A program made the translations under genes and the position numbers. Positions 18,138 through 27,900 of a stretch of DNA of 64,000 bases are shown piece after piece. Where the stretch lies: contig CAZUGA010000001.1 of NCBI GenBank assembly GCA_964619885.1, positions 1 to 64,000 of the forward strand, written 5' to 3'. Within the stretch, counting starts at the first letter, position 1, and each line of letters begins with the position of its first letter. The notes beneath the pieces were generated by a model that was given only the letters and a program-made list of their open reading frames with translations, was not told where the DNA came from and made no database searches. Origin of the DNA: CAZUGA01 sp964619885 (GTDB taxonomy: Bacteria > Pseudomonadota > Gammaproteobacteria > Methylococcales > UBA1147).

Positions 18138-20099
18138 ATGAGTAAAGCATCAATCGGCACGGTTCACGTAGAACGCAAAAGCAAGCAGGTTGATCATGGA
18201 ATCGATTCGAAGCCGATGGAAAATGGTGACCTCATTATCCATTACCTTGAAAAATTAGGTGTTGAATTTGTTTTCGGAATTCCGGGTGGTGCGATAGAAC
18301 CTCTCTACAATGCGATGTCCAGAAGCGAAGCGCGTGGCGGTGTGCGTGCAATTGTTTCGCGACATGAAACCGGGGCCGCATTCATGGCGGATGGTTATAC
18401 GCGCGAAAGCGGAAAATTGGGTGTTTGCTGTGGAACTACCGGGCCCGGTTCGACCAATTTGATCACCGGTGTGGCTTCGGCCTATGAAAATGAAATTCCC
18501 CAATTGGTGATTACCGCGCAAACTGCGTTGAGTACCTTTGGTAAAGGAGCGCTTCAAGAGTCGTCGTGTACCAGTTTGAACACCTTGGGCATGTTTCATC
18601 ATTGCACACGATATAATTCATTGGTTTCACATCCCGCGCAGCTCGAAAATAAACTGGTCGCCGCGGTAATGGCCGCATTGAGGTCACCCTGCGGGCCAGC
18701 CCATCTATCGATTCCCGTAGATATTTTAAATGCGCCTGCTGAAATGAAGGATTATTCATTGGACGTGGATGTCATTATGGGCGCGGAGAGTTCATTCAAC
18801 TCCGCAAGCGTTTCACAATTGCTTGAGGAAATATGGAACGCACAGAATATCGTGATTGTTATGGGGAGCGGGTGCAGCGGGGTTGCTCACGCGGTTATAG
18901 ATTTAGCCACTCTGTTGGGTGCCAGGATTGTTACGCCTATCGATGGTAAAGGATTGGTGAGTTCTTATCACCCTCTCTTTAGGGGGGTTTTTGGATTTGC
19001 TGGGCATGATAGCGCGGTCGAAACTTTGCGTGATCCTAAGGTCGACCTGGTGTTAGCGGTGGGGACAAATTTTTGTGAATTGTCAACCGGCGGCTGGGAC
19101 GAAGAATCTTTGCTCAATGAACGATTGGTCCATATAGATTCCGTCGCGACCCATTTCATTCGTTCACCTATGGCGCGGTTACAGGTGGTAGGCTGTATCG
19201 AGGGAATTTGTACTCATTTGGTCAAGAATCTTTTTCGTTACAAAATTAAAACCGAACAAGATCCTGCGTCATTTACGGAAAAATCAGAGGTTAAGCGTGC
19301 TGGTAACAACGTCATACAGCACAATCTACTACCGAGCTGTACTTTGGAGGAGCCTGAAAAGTACAACGACGAAAGTACGCCTATAAAACCGCAGCGTCTC
19401 ATGAAGGAATTGGGGCAGCTATTTCCCCCAACGACACATTTCCTAGCGGATGCGGGTAACAGTTACGTATGGGCGACGCATTATCTTCACCCGGTCGATC
19501 GCAGAATGCGAAATCGGCGATCTCCGAAGCGGGTGGATTTCCTGGATGCGGGACGGCGCAAAAAACGACAGCCGAGGGTTGATTCTTCCAGCTACCGCGC
19601 AGGAATTGAGTTTGCATCCATGGGTTGGGCCATTGGAGCCGCTGTGGGTACGGCGATCGCGAACCAAAATTGTCCTGTCGTGTGTATTACCGGGGATGGC
19701 AGTATGCTGATGAGCGGTCAGGAAATAACAGTGGCGCAATCCGAGGGGTTGGCTGTCATTTTTGTAGTGTTGAATGATTCGGCACTGGGTATGGTTAAGC
19801 ACGGTCAACGATTGGCGAATGCTGAGAAAATTGGCTATCGTTTACCTGAAGTGGATTTTCGCTTATTCGCGGAGTCTATGGGTATTAATGCTTACACAAT
19901 CAAGTCCCCGAGTGATCTAACCGACCTGAATATTAACGAGCTATGCTCTCTTAATGGCCCGACACTATTGGATGTATACGTTGACCCGGAAGAGGTCCCC
20001 CCCATGGGGATGCGGGTCAAGGCACTGGCCGCCGCAAGGAGGATGAATGAGCGCCGAAAAAATATCGAGCAAAATCTGGAAAGAAGTACCCGAAGCTGA
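18138..20099 (+). CDS. Acetolactate-synthase-like thiamine-diphosphate enzyme
   Basis: This 653-residue thiamine diphosphate enzyme belongs to the acetolactate synthase/POX superfamily and has three domains. The N-terminal pyrimidine-binding domain has VFGIPGGAIEPLYNA and the catalytic glutamate in SRHETGAAFMADGYTRE (about residue 77). The central domain lies at about 220-360. The C-terminal pyrophosphate domain has GDGSMLMSGQE then VVLND, the Mg-TPP motif, near residue 515-545. A basic insertion around residues 450-480 is unusual for the family. No small regulatory subunit (IlvN/IlvH) or ilvC lies nearby, so branched-chain amino acid synthesis is unlikely. The gene overlaps the next one by 53 bases, and two citrate-synthase-like genes follow. 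I infer that it generates or transfers an acyl or aldehyde unit used with those proteins; the substrate is unknown. Confidence 0.85.
   Translation: MSKASIGTVHVERKSKQVDHGIDSKPMENGDLIIHYLEKLGVEFVFGIPGGAIEPLYNAMSRSEARGGVRAIVSRHETGAAFMADGYTRESGKLGVCCGTTGPGSTNLITGVASAYENEIPQLVITAQTALSTFGKGALQESSCTSLNTLGMFHHCTRYNSLVSHPAQLENKLVAAVMAALRSPCGPAHLSIPVDILNAPAEMKDYSLDVDVIMGAESSFNSASVSQLLEEIWNAQNIVIVMGSGCSGVAHAVIDLATLLGARIVTPIDGKGLVSSYHPLFRGVFGFAGHDSAVETLRDPKVDLVLAVGTNFCELSTGGWDEESLLNERLVHIDSVATHFIRSPMARLQVVGCIEGICTHLVKNLFRYKIKTEQDPASFTEKSEVKRAGNNVIQHNLLPSCTLEEPEKYNDESTPIKPQRLMKELGQLFPPTTHFLADAGNSYVWATHYLHPVDRRMRNRRSPKRVDFLDAGRRKKRQPRVDSSSYRAGIEFASMGWAIGAAVGTAIANQNCPVVCITGDGSMLMSGQEITVAQSEGLAVIFVVLNDSALGMVKHGQRLANAEKIGYRLPEVDFRLFAESMGINAYTIKSPSDLTDLNINELCSLNGPTLLDVYVDPEEVPPMGMRVKALAAARRMNERRKNIEQNLERSTRS
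20036..20042 (+). promoter_or_regulatory. Strong Shine-Dalgarno inside the end of the TPP-enzyme gene
   Basis: AAGGAGG-type sequence ends four bases before the ATG at 20047 and lies within the upstream coding region. It decides the start of the first citrate-synthase-like gene and indicates translational coupling with the TPP enzyme. Confidence 0.7.
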
Positions 20100-20844
20100 C
20101 AATCCGTTTGCTGCATCGGTTTGTTATTGCAGTGGGTTTGACGTTTATGGGGAGGTATTGCCGAAAGCAGGTTGGATAGAATACCTCTACTTATTATTAA
20201 TGGGCGAAAGGCCCTCAATTCATCAAACACGACTTCTGGAATTACTCGCTATAGCACTAGCTAATCCAGGTCCTCGAGACCTAAGTGTCAGAGCGGCGAT
20301 GAACGGCGCTGTAGGTGGATCAAATAACGCATCGAATTTGATAGCCGCTCTCGCCGTAGGTGCGGGAGGTTTTGGCGGTAGCAGGGAGTTGGTCGCATTA
20401 ATGCAAATTTGGTCAAAATGTGGTCAAGATATTGATTTATGGTCGCATTATTTGGCAAATCCTCCAAAAGAAGAACGTAGAGATGATTGGATGCACTTAT
20501 CACATGTGCCAGGATTTGATCCATATGGCGCGAGTCGCTCCAAGCCAGTTCAGCAGATCTTGGATTGCCTAGCAAGTGTGCCTACGGCTGCAAATGTAAA
20601 ATGGTTGCAGCGAAATGTATCGAATCTTGAAACTGCCGTAGATATGCCATTGTCTATGATCGCCGTCGTAGCGGCAGCATGCATCGATCTGTCTCTAGAT
20701 TACAACCAAGGAGAAATGTTGTATTTGATGCTTCGCTTGCCGGGTGCCGCAGTGCACGCTCTTGAACAGAAAAAGATGGGCTGGCGTAAATACCCTTTTT
20801 TTGGCGACGCTGTTGAGTTGCTAGATTATCCTCATGCAGATTGA
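20047..20844 (+). CDS. Citrate-synthase/citryl-CoA-lyase-like protein A, catalytically degenerate
   Basis: This 265-residue protein has the fold signatures of the citrate synthase superfamily at the short length of citryl-CoA lyases. Visible matches are GWIEYLYLLLMGERPS (early helix), ALAVGAGGFGGSRELV (where the family has LHGGA, with Phe109 in the histidine position), GFDPYGASRSKP around residue 156 (where the family has GFGH...DPR) and LMLRLPGAAVHALE near the end. VDMPLSMIAVVAAACIDLSL keeps the aspartate position of the active site. The equivalents of the catalytic histidines appear to be absent. It starts at ATG 20047 within the TPP-enzyme gene, behind a strong ribosome site, which argues for a fixed stoichiometry. 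Function unknown; it may be one subunit of a heteromer with protein B. Confidence 0.75.
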   Translation: MSAEKISSKIWKEVPEADNPFAASVCYCSGFDVYGEVLPKAGWIEYLYLLLMGERPSIHQTRLLELLAIALANPGPRDLSVRAAMNGAVGGSNNASNLIAALAVGAGGFGGSRELVALMQIWSKCGQDIDLWSHYLANPPKEERRDDWMHLSHVPGFDPYGASRSKPVQQILDCLASVPTAANVKWLQRNVSNLETAVDMPLSMIAVVAAACIDLSLDYNQGEMLYLMLRLPGAAVHALEQKKMGWRKYPFFGDAVELLDYPHAD

Positions 20845-20865
20845 TAATACTAGGAAAAACTAATT

Positions 20866-21666
20866 GTGAAAGGTCCTAATCAACTGCACCAGTGCGAAGA
20901 CCGATGGCAAACGCGAATGGGCGCAGCAATGCTCCCAAAACGCACAATTTTTCGAGGCAAAGATCTTCATCAAGATTTGGCCGATTGGCCCTGGATAAAA
21001 CTCTATATCTACGGAATCACAGGAAGGATTTTTGATGAAGCTGACTTGAAGATTCTAAACGCCATTTGGGTATTTACCAGTTATCCGGATCCAAGGATCT
21101 GGAATAACCGAATCGCCGGGTTTTGCGGAACAGCAAGAAGTCCTGCTTCACTAGCCGTGGCTGCGGCATTGTCTGTGTCCGATGCAGAAATTTACGGCGG
21201 TCAGCCTCTGTTAAACGCAATTAAATTCTTGGAATCTACTGTGGAATCTATCAGTAACGGCGGCTCGTTGAGTGAATTAATCACATCAGAACTTAAGCAA
21301 TTCAGAAAAATAGCTGGATATGGAAGACCTAAAGCAAGCTCTGATGAGCGCATTAAACCAATGTTGAGATTCTTGCGCCGATTGGACTATCAGCATGGAC
21401 CCTACATGGACATGGCATTTAAGATCGAGAGCCTTCTATTGGAAACTAGACGAAGGATGCGATTGAACTATGCTGGGTTGGTAGCAGCTCTCTGTGCAGA
21501 CATAGGATTATCGGCACAGGAGTCATACCTATTTGTCGTCCCAATTTTCACTGCAGGGTTTTTGCCTTGCTATATTGATGGGGTATCCCATGCTGAAGGG
21601 ACATTATTTCCTTTACGTTGTGAAAGGATCAACTACCTGGGTCCAAATCAAAGGTCATGGGACTAG
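20866..21666 (+). CDS. Citrate-synthase/citryl-CoA-lyase-like protein B, catalytically degenerate
   Basis: This 266-residue paralogue of the preceding gene starts 21 bases behind it at GTG 20866 (AGGA about ten bases upstream). Superfamily matches are AEIYGGQPLLNAIKFL (LHGGA region, Tyr110 replacing histidine), GYGRPKASSDERIKP around residue 151 (GFGH...DPR region, Arg154 replacing histidine), LNYAGLVAALCADIGLS (the helix with the catalytic aspartate, here lost) and a C-terminus INYLGPNQRSW like the closing YtGP..R of citrate synthases. An N-terminal WQTRMG...RGKDLHQDL also fits citryl-CoA lyases. Neither A nor B seems able to work as a normal citrate synthase. Together with the TPP enzyme they form a probable three-protein system of unknown reaction. 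Confidence 0.75.
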   Translation: MKGPNQLHQCEDRWQTRMGAAMLPKRTIFRGKDLHQDLADWPWIKLYIYGITGRIFDEADLKILNAIWVFTSYPDPRIWNNRIAGFCGTARSPASLAVAAALSVSDAEIYGGQPLLNAIKFLESTVESISNGGSLSELITSELKQFRKIAGYGRPKASSDERIKPMLRFLRRLDYQHGPYMDMAFKIESLLLETRRRMRLNYAGLVAALCADIGLSAQESYLFVVPIFTAGFLPCYIDGVSHAEGTLFPLRCERINYLGPNQRSWD

Positions 21667-21796
21667 AGGGTTTGGATTGAGGACAGGTCAAAAAATAGGT
21701 GTTTAACTTCGGAATACCCAAATTAGTTTAGGCAATTCTTTTATACATAGATTATGACAACAAACAATCATCTTATTTCCGATGTGGTGGTAATAA

Positions 21797-23944
21797 ATGA
21801 ATAGCCAGAAATTTATTCAACTACTTGTAATCTCTATACTTGTATTGAGCTCTTCTTTGGTTAGATGTGGGGAAGAGGAGGAATCTCATTCCTCTTTGAA
21901 TTATCAAGATGAATCCGATTTGGCCGAAATTTACGGCGGAGAAGAATACATTAGTATCGCTACAGGAAGTGAACAGCTCCTGCGACGGGCACCCGCAGTT
22001 GCTACGGTAATTACAGCCCAGGATATCGAGAAAATTGGTGCAACCGAGCTAAACGAAATTCTGGAAACAGTACCGGGTCTGCACGTTTCAGTTTCGGCAC
22101 AGGCTTACAATCCGATTTTTCAAATACGCGGAATTCATTCGGAGTTCAATCCACAGGTTTTGATGTTGATTAATGGAATACAGATTACGAACGTATTTGC
22201 CGGAAATCGAAGTATCGTGTGGGGCGGTATGCCGGTTAATAATATTGCCCGGGTCGAAGTTATACGCGGACCGGGCTCAGCATTATATGGTGCGGATGCC
22301 TTTGCCGGAGTGATTAATATCATTACGAAAACTGCTCAAGACATTGACGGGTTGGACATCGGTTTTAGGGCGGGAGAATTTGCGACCAAGGAGGGTTGGC
22401 TCCAATACGGTGGTAATATTGGAGATTTAGATATAGCGTTTTCATTCCAAGCGGGTGATACAAGTGGCCAACGACGAACGGTTGGAGCGGACGCGCAAAG
22501 TTTTTGCGATCAAACATTCGCTACCGATGCATCGTTGGCACCCGGACCAGTTAATGTTGGGCGCCGATATTTTGACACGCGTTTGGATCTTTCCATATCT
22601 AACTGGCGCTTGCGGGTGGGGCTGCAAAATAGAGACCGGGTTGGAACTGGCGCAGGAGGCGCTCAGGCATTAGACCCCGTGGGTACAAACGATAGTACGC
22701 GTGTTAACGCCGATTTAACTTATCAAAACACAGATGCGTTCGACGATTGGGATATTACCGCCCAACTTAGTTATTTTGATGTCGCCAATCGTTCTGATCT
22801 GGTTTTGTTTCCACCCGGTTCCGCGTTTCCGGACACAACGAACACATTGCGAACTTTTCCGCAGGGTGTGCTTGGAAATCCAGATAGTTTCGAGCGTCAT
22901 TATCGTGCTGCGCTATCTGGTATTTATCACGGATTTCGAGGTCATCAACTCCGCCTGGGGGCCGGGTTTCGATTAGAAGATCTTTACAAAATTAGCGAAA
23001 CCAAGAATTTTTTTCAAGCGGGTCTATTTCCCACGCCGTTACCAACGGGCTTGACCGATGTAAGCTCAAGCGCGCCGTTTTTGACCCCGCAGAATCGCAA
23101 AGTAACTTATGTGTTTGCTCAAGACGAATGGACTTTTGCACCCGATTGGACGTTAACTGCGGGTCTTAGATACGATCATTATTCTGATTTTGGAAGCACT
23201 GTTAATCCTAGGGTAGCGCTCGTTTGGCAAACTTCATACAACTTGACCTCGAAACTCTTATATGGGCGAGCATTCCGAGCGCCATCTTTTACCGAGCAAT
23301 TCAGTGTCAATAATCCTGTTCTTCAAGGTAACCCGAATTTAGATCCGGAAACGATAAATACCGTAGAGCTTGCTTTCGATTACCAAGCGACGCAAGACTT
23401 GCGCACGAAATTGAATATCTTTTGGTATGACTACGCAGATATCATCCGAACTGTTCCGGATGCACAAGGCCAAACGTTTCAAAACGCTGGGGATCAAAAC
23501 GGATACGGGGTGGAATTGGAGGGACAATGGAATGTATACCGTAATTTACAGCTGAAAGCGAATTATGCTTTGCAGATTTCTACGGATGATACAACCGACC
23601 AAGATGTCGGTTTTACGCCTACGCACCAGCTCTATGGCCGGGCTGACTGGCAATTTTGGCCGCGCTGGAATTTCGATGTCCAAGCTAATTGGGTCGCCGA
23701 TAGAAAACGTCCTCCGGGTGATGGTCGAAAACAAACCTCCAATTATGTGACCTTGGATATGACTGTGCGCGGGGATGATATATTTGATAATTGGGGTGTC
23801 AGTGCGTCTGTCCGAAATCTATTTAATTCGAATGCGCTAGAACCGAGTCAGCCATTTCCAAACGCGAACTCGAGCTTGATACCTGGTGACCTGCCGTTAG
23901 CCGGACGTAGTTTTTATTTTGAATTGCGTTATCGCCTGCAGTAA
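21797..23944 (+). CDS. TonB-dependent outer membrane receptor
   Basis: This 715-residue outer-membrane receptor takes up a scarce ligand using TonB energy. A hydrophobic signal region covers residues 5-22. A possible TonB box lies in EEYISIATG (about 50-58). The plug domain covers about 65-180 (AVATVITAQDIEKIGA, VEVIRGPGSALYGADAFAGVINIIT). The beta-barrel follows with a typical end (GRSFYFELRYRLQ). Length and plug motifs fit the vitamin B12/siderophore receptor class, but the ligand is not evident. I see no cobalamin riboswitch or Fur-like box upstream. It lies 130 bases after the citrate-synthase-like genes. It precedes a substrate-binding protein and a giant kinase, so it may serve signalling rather than bulk uptake. 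Confidence 0.92.
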   Translation: MNSQKFIQLLVISILVLSSSLVRCGEEEESHSSLNYQDESDLAEIYGGEEYISIATGSEQLLRRAPAVATVITAQDIEKIGATELNEILETVPGLHVSVSAQAYNPIFQIRGIHSEFNPQVLMLINGIQITNVFAGNRSIVWGGMPVNNIARVEVIRGPGSALYGADAFAGVINIITKTAQDIDGLDIGFRAGEFATKEGWLQYGGNIGDLDIAFSFQAGDTSGQRRTVGADAQSFCDQTFATDASLAPGPVNVGRRYFDTRLDLSISNWRLRVGLQNRDRVGTGAGGAQALDPVGTNDSTRVNADLTYQNTDAFDDWDITAQLSYFDVANRSDLVLFPPGSAFPDTTNTLRTFPQGVLGNPDSFERHYRAALSGIYHGFRGHQLRLGAGFRLEDLYKISETKNFFQAGLFPTPLPTGLTDVSSSAPFLTPQNRKVTYVFAQDEWTFAPDWTLTAGLRYDHYSDFGSTVNPRVALVWQTSYNLTSKLLYGRAFRAPSFTEQFSVNNPVLQGNPNLDPETINTVELAFDYQATQDLRTKLNIFWYDYADIIRTVPDAQGQTFQNAGDQNGYGVELEGQWNVYRNLQLKANYALQISTDDTTDQDVGFTPTHQLYGRADWQFWPRWNFDVQANWVADRKRPPGDGRKQTSNYVTLDMTVRGDDIFDNWGVSASVRNLFNSNALEPSQPFPNANSSLIPGDLPLAGRSFYFELRYRLQ

Positions 23945-24015
23945 CCCGTTAATGAATATGAGCGGACTATCGATAAGCGTTATTGAGCGCATAGCGTTGG
24001 CTTAGGAATTACGAA

Positions 24016-24957
24016 TTGAGTAATTTCTTTAGGTTTATTCTTTTTGGCTTTTTCCTGACCCTGGCCTCCAGTGTGTGGGGATTTGCCAATGGCGCGGCAT
24101 TGGGAGTGGTTTATCCTGAAGTTCGTGAGCCGTATAAGAAAATATTTGAAACGATCATCGGCGGTATCGAATACGAAACCGGATCTAGAGTAGACCAATA
24201 TACATTCAACCCAGCGCTTGGCGGCACGAAGCTGGAGGCCGAAATTTCTGGAAATGAAAACCAGGTCATTTTGGCACTGGGTCTAGGAGGAATGAGGGCG
24301 GTTAGTCAGTTGAATTTGGGAATACCAGTCGTCATTGGCGCAATATTGCCCTCTTCGGTAGAGGGGTCTGATTCGATCGCGGGTGGCATAAGTTTGATGC
24401 CGGACCCCGATGTATTGTTCGAGAAACTAAAACTACTGGTCCCGACGATAACAACAATATCGGTCATTTATAATCCTAATGTCAATCAAGCGTTGATCGA
24501 TCAAGCAATGAATTCGGCGCGCAATTTGAATTTATCACTTGACGCGCGTTTGGCAACTGACATTAGGCAAGCAGCATTGATTTATAAGGAATTGGCCGAG
24601 AATATCGATAGCCGGACAAACGCTATATGGTTGTTGCAGGACTCTACAACTATCGACTCGGATTCTGTCTTGCCGTCTTTGTTAGAACAAGCGTGGAAAC
24701 GGAGATTGATTGTATTTTCGAGTAAATTAGTCCATGTTAAACGTGGAGCTTTGTTTTCGATGTATCCCGATAACTTCAAAATGGGGCGCGAATTGGGTAA
24801 ACTGGCCAGCACTGTCACGGAGGATTCCATACCGTCTCCTATTAATACCCTGCGCGCTTTGAAAGTAGCCGTTAATATGCGGACGGCTAAGCACTTGGGG
24901 ATTGATTTCTCGTCTAGGGACGAGCGGTCATTTGATTTGGTTTTTCCGCGGCCTTAG
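24016..24957 (+). CDS. Periplasmic substrate-binding protein, ABC_sub_bind (PF04392) type
   Basis: This 313-residue binding protein has an N-terminal signal peptide (FRFILFGFFLTLASSVWGFA). It carries features of the PF04392 family: ALGLGGMRAV, IPVVIGAILPS, a hinge with ISVIYNP, and a C-terminal domain ending in a short conserved tail. The start is TTG at 24016 after a GGAA site. No ABC permease or ATPase gene is adjacent. It stands between a TonB receptor and a sensor kinase with only 15 bases to the latter. I infer that it presents a ligand to the kinase rather than to a transporter. Confidence 0.85.
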   Translation: MSNFFRFILFGFFLTLASSVWGFANGAALGVVYPEVREPYKKIFETIIGGIEYETGSRVDQYTFNPALGGTKLEAEISGNENQVILALGLGGMRAVSQLNLGIPVVIGAILPSSVEGSDSIAGGISLMPDPDVLFEKLKLLVPTITTISVIYNPNVNQALIDQAMNSARNLNLSLDARLATDIRQAALIYKELAENIDSRTNAIWLLQDSTTIDSDSVLPSLLEQAWKRRLIVFSSKLVHVKRGALFSMYPDNFKMGRELGKLASTVTEDSIPSPINTLRALKVAVNMRTAKHLGIDFSSRDERSFDLVFPRP

Positions 24958-24972
24958 CATTCCTGCTACACA

Positions 24973-27900
24973 ATGTCCTGGTTATATCATCCAAATATAA
25001 GTTTTAACCGACAACTTTCGACGACGTTTGTCCTGGGTATTCTAATTCTATCGGTAATTTCGTCGTCGTTAATTTCGTTCGTCGTCAATCAAACAGCCGA
25101 GAATCGATTTGTCAGTGAAGGCAAGCAAGTGACCAATGGCTTTGCAGCTCAAAGCCGCTTAGCCCTTCTCTACGGTTCAGAAGAGAACGCTCAATTACCG
25201 GCGAAAACATTGCTGGGCTTTCCCGATGTAGCTCAAGTTTCGATATATTATCCAGATAAGAAATTGTTGATGACCGAGGGCGAACCTTCCGAAGATGATT
25301 TGGGGGATTGGATAGCGGGGTTGACCTCGGAGGCACGTTTGGTCCATGAGTCCAGGCAATCTTGGTACTTTGGTGCGGAAGTTATTCCGTCGTTTGCAGA
25401 TGATCTTATGGATCCGGTATTTGGCGAGGTCGAGCCGGATTCGCAGACTTTAGGTTTTGTGTTGGTTGCAGTCAGCAAACGGGGTTTACACGCGATGACG
25501 CAGAAAATTCTTGTCATCAACGCATTGATCGCAATTTCATTAGCTTCTGTGCTATTGATCATACTTCGATATATTACCAAGCGCCTAACCACCCCACTGG
25601 AGAATCTCTCTGGAATTATGCAACGTGCGGAACGTGGGGAAACCAAGATTCGTGCTGAGTTGGAAGGACCAAAAGACATTGTTCATATGGAACACGCATT
25701 CAATTCCATGATGACGGTTCTCGAGCAACGAGAATCGGAATTGAAGGATGCTAGAGATGCTGCTTTGGAAACCGCCCGGGCTAAAGCCGAATTCGCGGCT
25801 GTTGTAAGCCATGAAATCAGAACGCCGTTGAATGGTGTTTTGGGTATGCTCAATTTGCTCAACGAAATTGGTGTTCCGGATCGGCAGCGTGAATATTTGA
25901 ATGTGGCGATAAATTCCGGCGATGCATTGTTGGCATTGATTAACGATATTCTGGACTTTAGTAAAATTGAAGCCGGTAAATTGGAGCTCGAAGTAATTGA
26001 TTTTGCGTTACGGGAATGTTTGGAAGAAGTCGCTGCGTTGTTTGCAGAAACAGCACAAACCAAAAACATCGAACTGTGCTTGTCTATCCCGCCTGATTTA
26101 CCGGATCTTATCGCAGGCGATGTTACCCGATTGCGCCAAATATTGAATAACTTATTGAGTAATGCGATCAAATTTACCGATTCGGGTGAGGTCGTGCTTG
26201 AGACATCATTTATAAATGATGAGGAAGGCAAATCGCTATTCGAGTTTCGCGTGACGGATACTGGGATTGGCATTCCGGAAGACGCACAAAATAAAATTTT
26301 TGAATCGTTTAGACAAGCTGACGGCAGTACCACGCGTAAATTTGGCGGTACAGGTTTGGGATTGACCATTTGTAAACAGTTGATTGAACTATTAGGCGGG
26401 GAGTTACGTGTAGATAGTGTTCACGGAAAGGGTAGTTCGTTTTCCTTTCGGGTCGGTTTGAAAGTTCTTAAAGATTTTGCGCCCGATCATATAGCTTCTG
26501 GAAAAAATGTTTTGGTTGGTGAGCCCAACGCGACTTCAAGGCAATATTTGGTCAGTACTTTGGAATCTTTGGGTTGCAGGTGTGAATCAGTTGGCAGCGA
26601 AAGTGAGATTCTAAATTTGGTCGACGGATCCGGGTCGTGCAACTTTGACATTTGCATATTTGATCCAGCGGTGTGTGAATCCCAGATTCATGCATTTGCG
26701 GAAAAGGTCAGAAAACAATTGGGTTCATCCAAAACACGGATGGTTGTGCTAACCCGGCCCTGTTTTTTTGAGCCTAATGCAAACGATTTCGATGCCACGT
26801 TGAATAAACCTGTAAGGTTGGCGGCGCTTAAAAAGTGTTTGCGCGATTTAATGCAAGGCCAGGTTGTTCAGCCTTCCGTCGAGCGCAGGGCCACAGTTGA
26901 CAAAAATGTCGATATGGATGCGGGACGGATATTGATTGTAGACGATAATCGAACCAATCAACTAGTTGCTAAGGCAATGTTGGGGGAATCCGGCTTCCAA
27001 GCGGAGGTGGCGTCGAACGGCGAAGAAGCTGTTTCTCTGGTTACTCGCAAAGAATACGATATTATTTTGATGGACTGTAACATGCCGGTGATGGACGGAT
27101 ACGAAGCGACGCGCAAGATTCGTTCGTTAAGCGGCAAGGCCGGACGGGTACCAATATTTGCGATGACAGCGGTGGATAATCCGCACGATATTCGTCGTTG
27201 CTTGGATGTTGGTATGAATGATTGTTTAATCAAACCGTTAAATTTGGCTATCCTGCGAAAAAAATTGGGTGAATTGTTTAGGCAAAGTGTGGTTGCCGGT
27301 GGCGTAAGCCAAACCAGCCCGGATTCCAGAATTAATGTTGAAAGTTTTGAAAATTTGGAAAATGCCATGGGCGGCAAGGTGAGCGAAATCATCGATGCGT
27401 TTCTGGCAGATACTCCCAATTATATTCATCAGATTGAGGAGAGTGTCAAACAAAAAGATTGGATCGCCTTGATGGGAGTGGCGCACAGTCTTAAGGGAAG
27501 TTCCAGGAATTTGGGCGCTAATATGTTTGCATCCATTTGTCGTGAGATTGAAGATTTGGCCCAAGAGGATGAAATTACCGAGTTACAAGTCAATAAGTTA
27601 TTCGCCGATTTACAAAATGAATTTGGCCAGGTAGAGATCTGTCTCAAGCAGAAGCTGGCTTCGTTCGAAGATCCAAGAATATCGTCCGATCGAGGGAAGC
27701 GTGAATTGGTGCTGGTTGTCGATGACGATAGAAGTACACGCTTGACCATTACGAATGCCTTAGAGGCGGATGGATTGAAAATCGAGCAAGCGACCAATGG
27801 CCAGCACGCGATAGAGAAATTCTGTCAATATGGCCCGGATTTGATCATTATGGATGCGGTGATGCCGGTGAAAAACGGATTTGAAGCGAGCCGCGAAATA

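Noticed and set aside
18138..20099. Biosynthetic acetolactate synthase (ilvB/ilvI)
   Set aside because: No regulatory subunit or ketol-acid reductoisomerase adjoins it, and it is coupled to citrate-synthase-like genes, so a specific ilv name is not justified.
25683..26369. Long minus-strand open frame (228 codons) opposite the giant kinase
   Set aside because: It is a shadow of the HisKA/HATPase coding region, serine-rich and low complexity, with no family resemblance or ribosome site.
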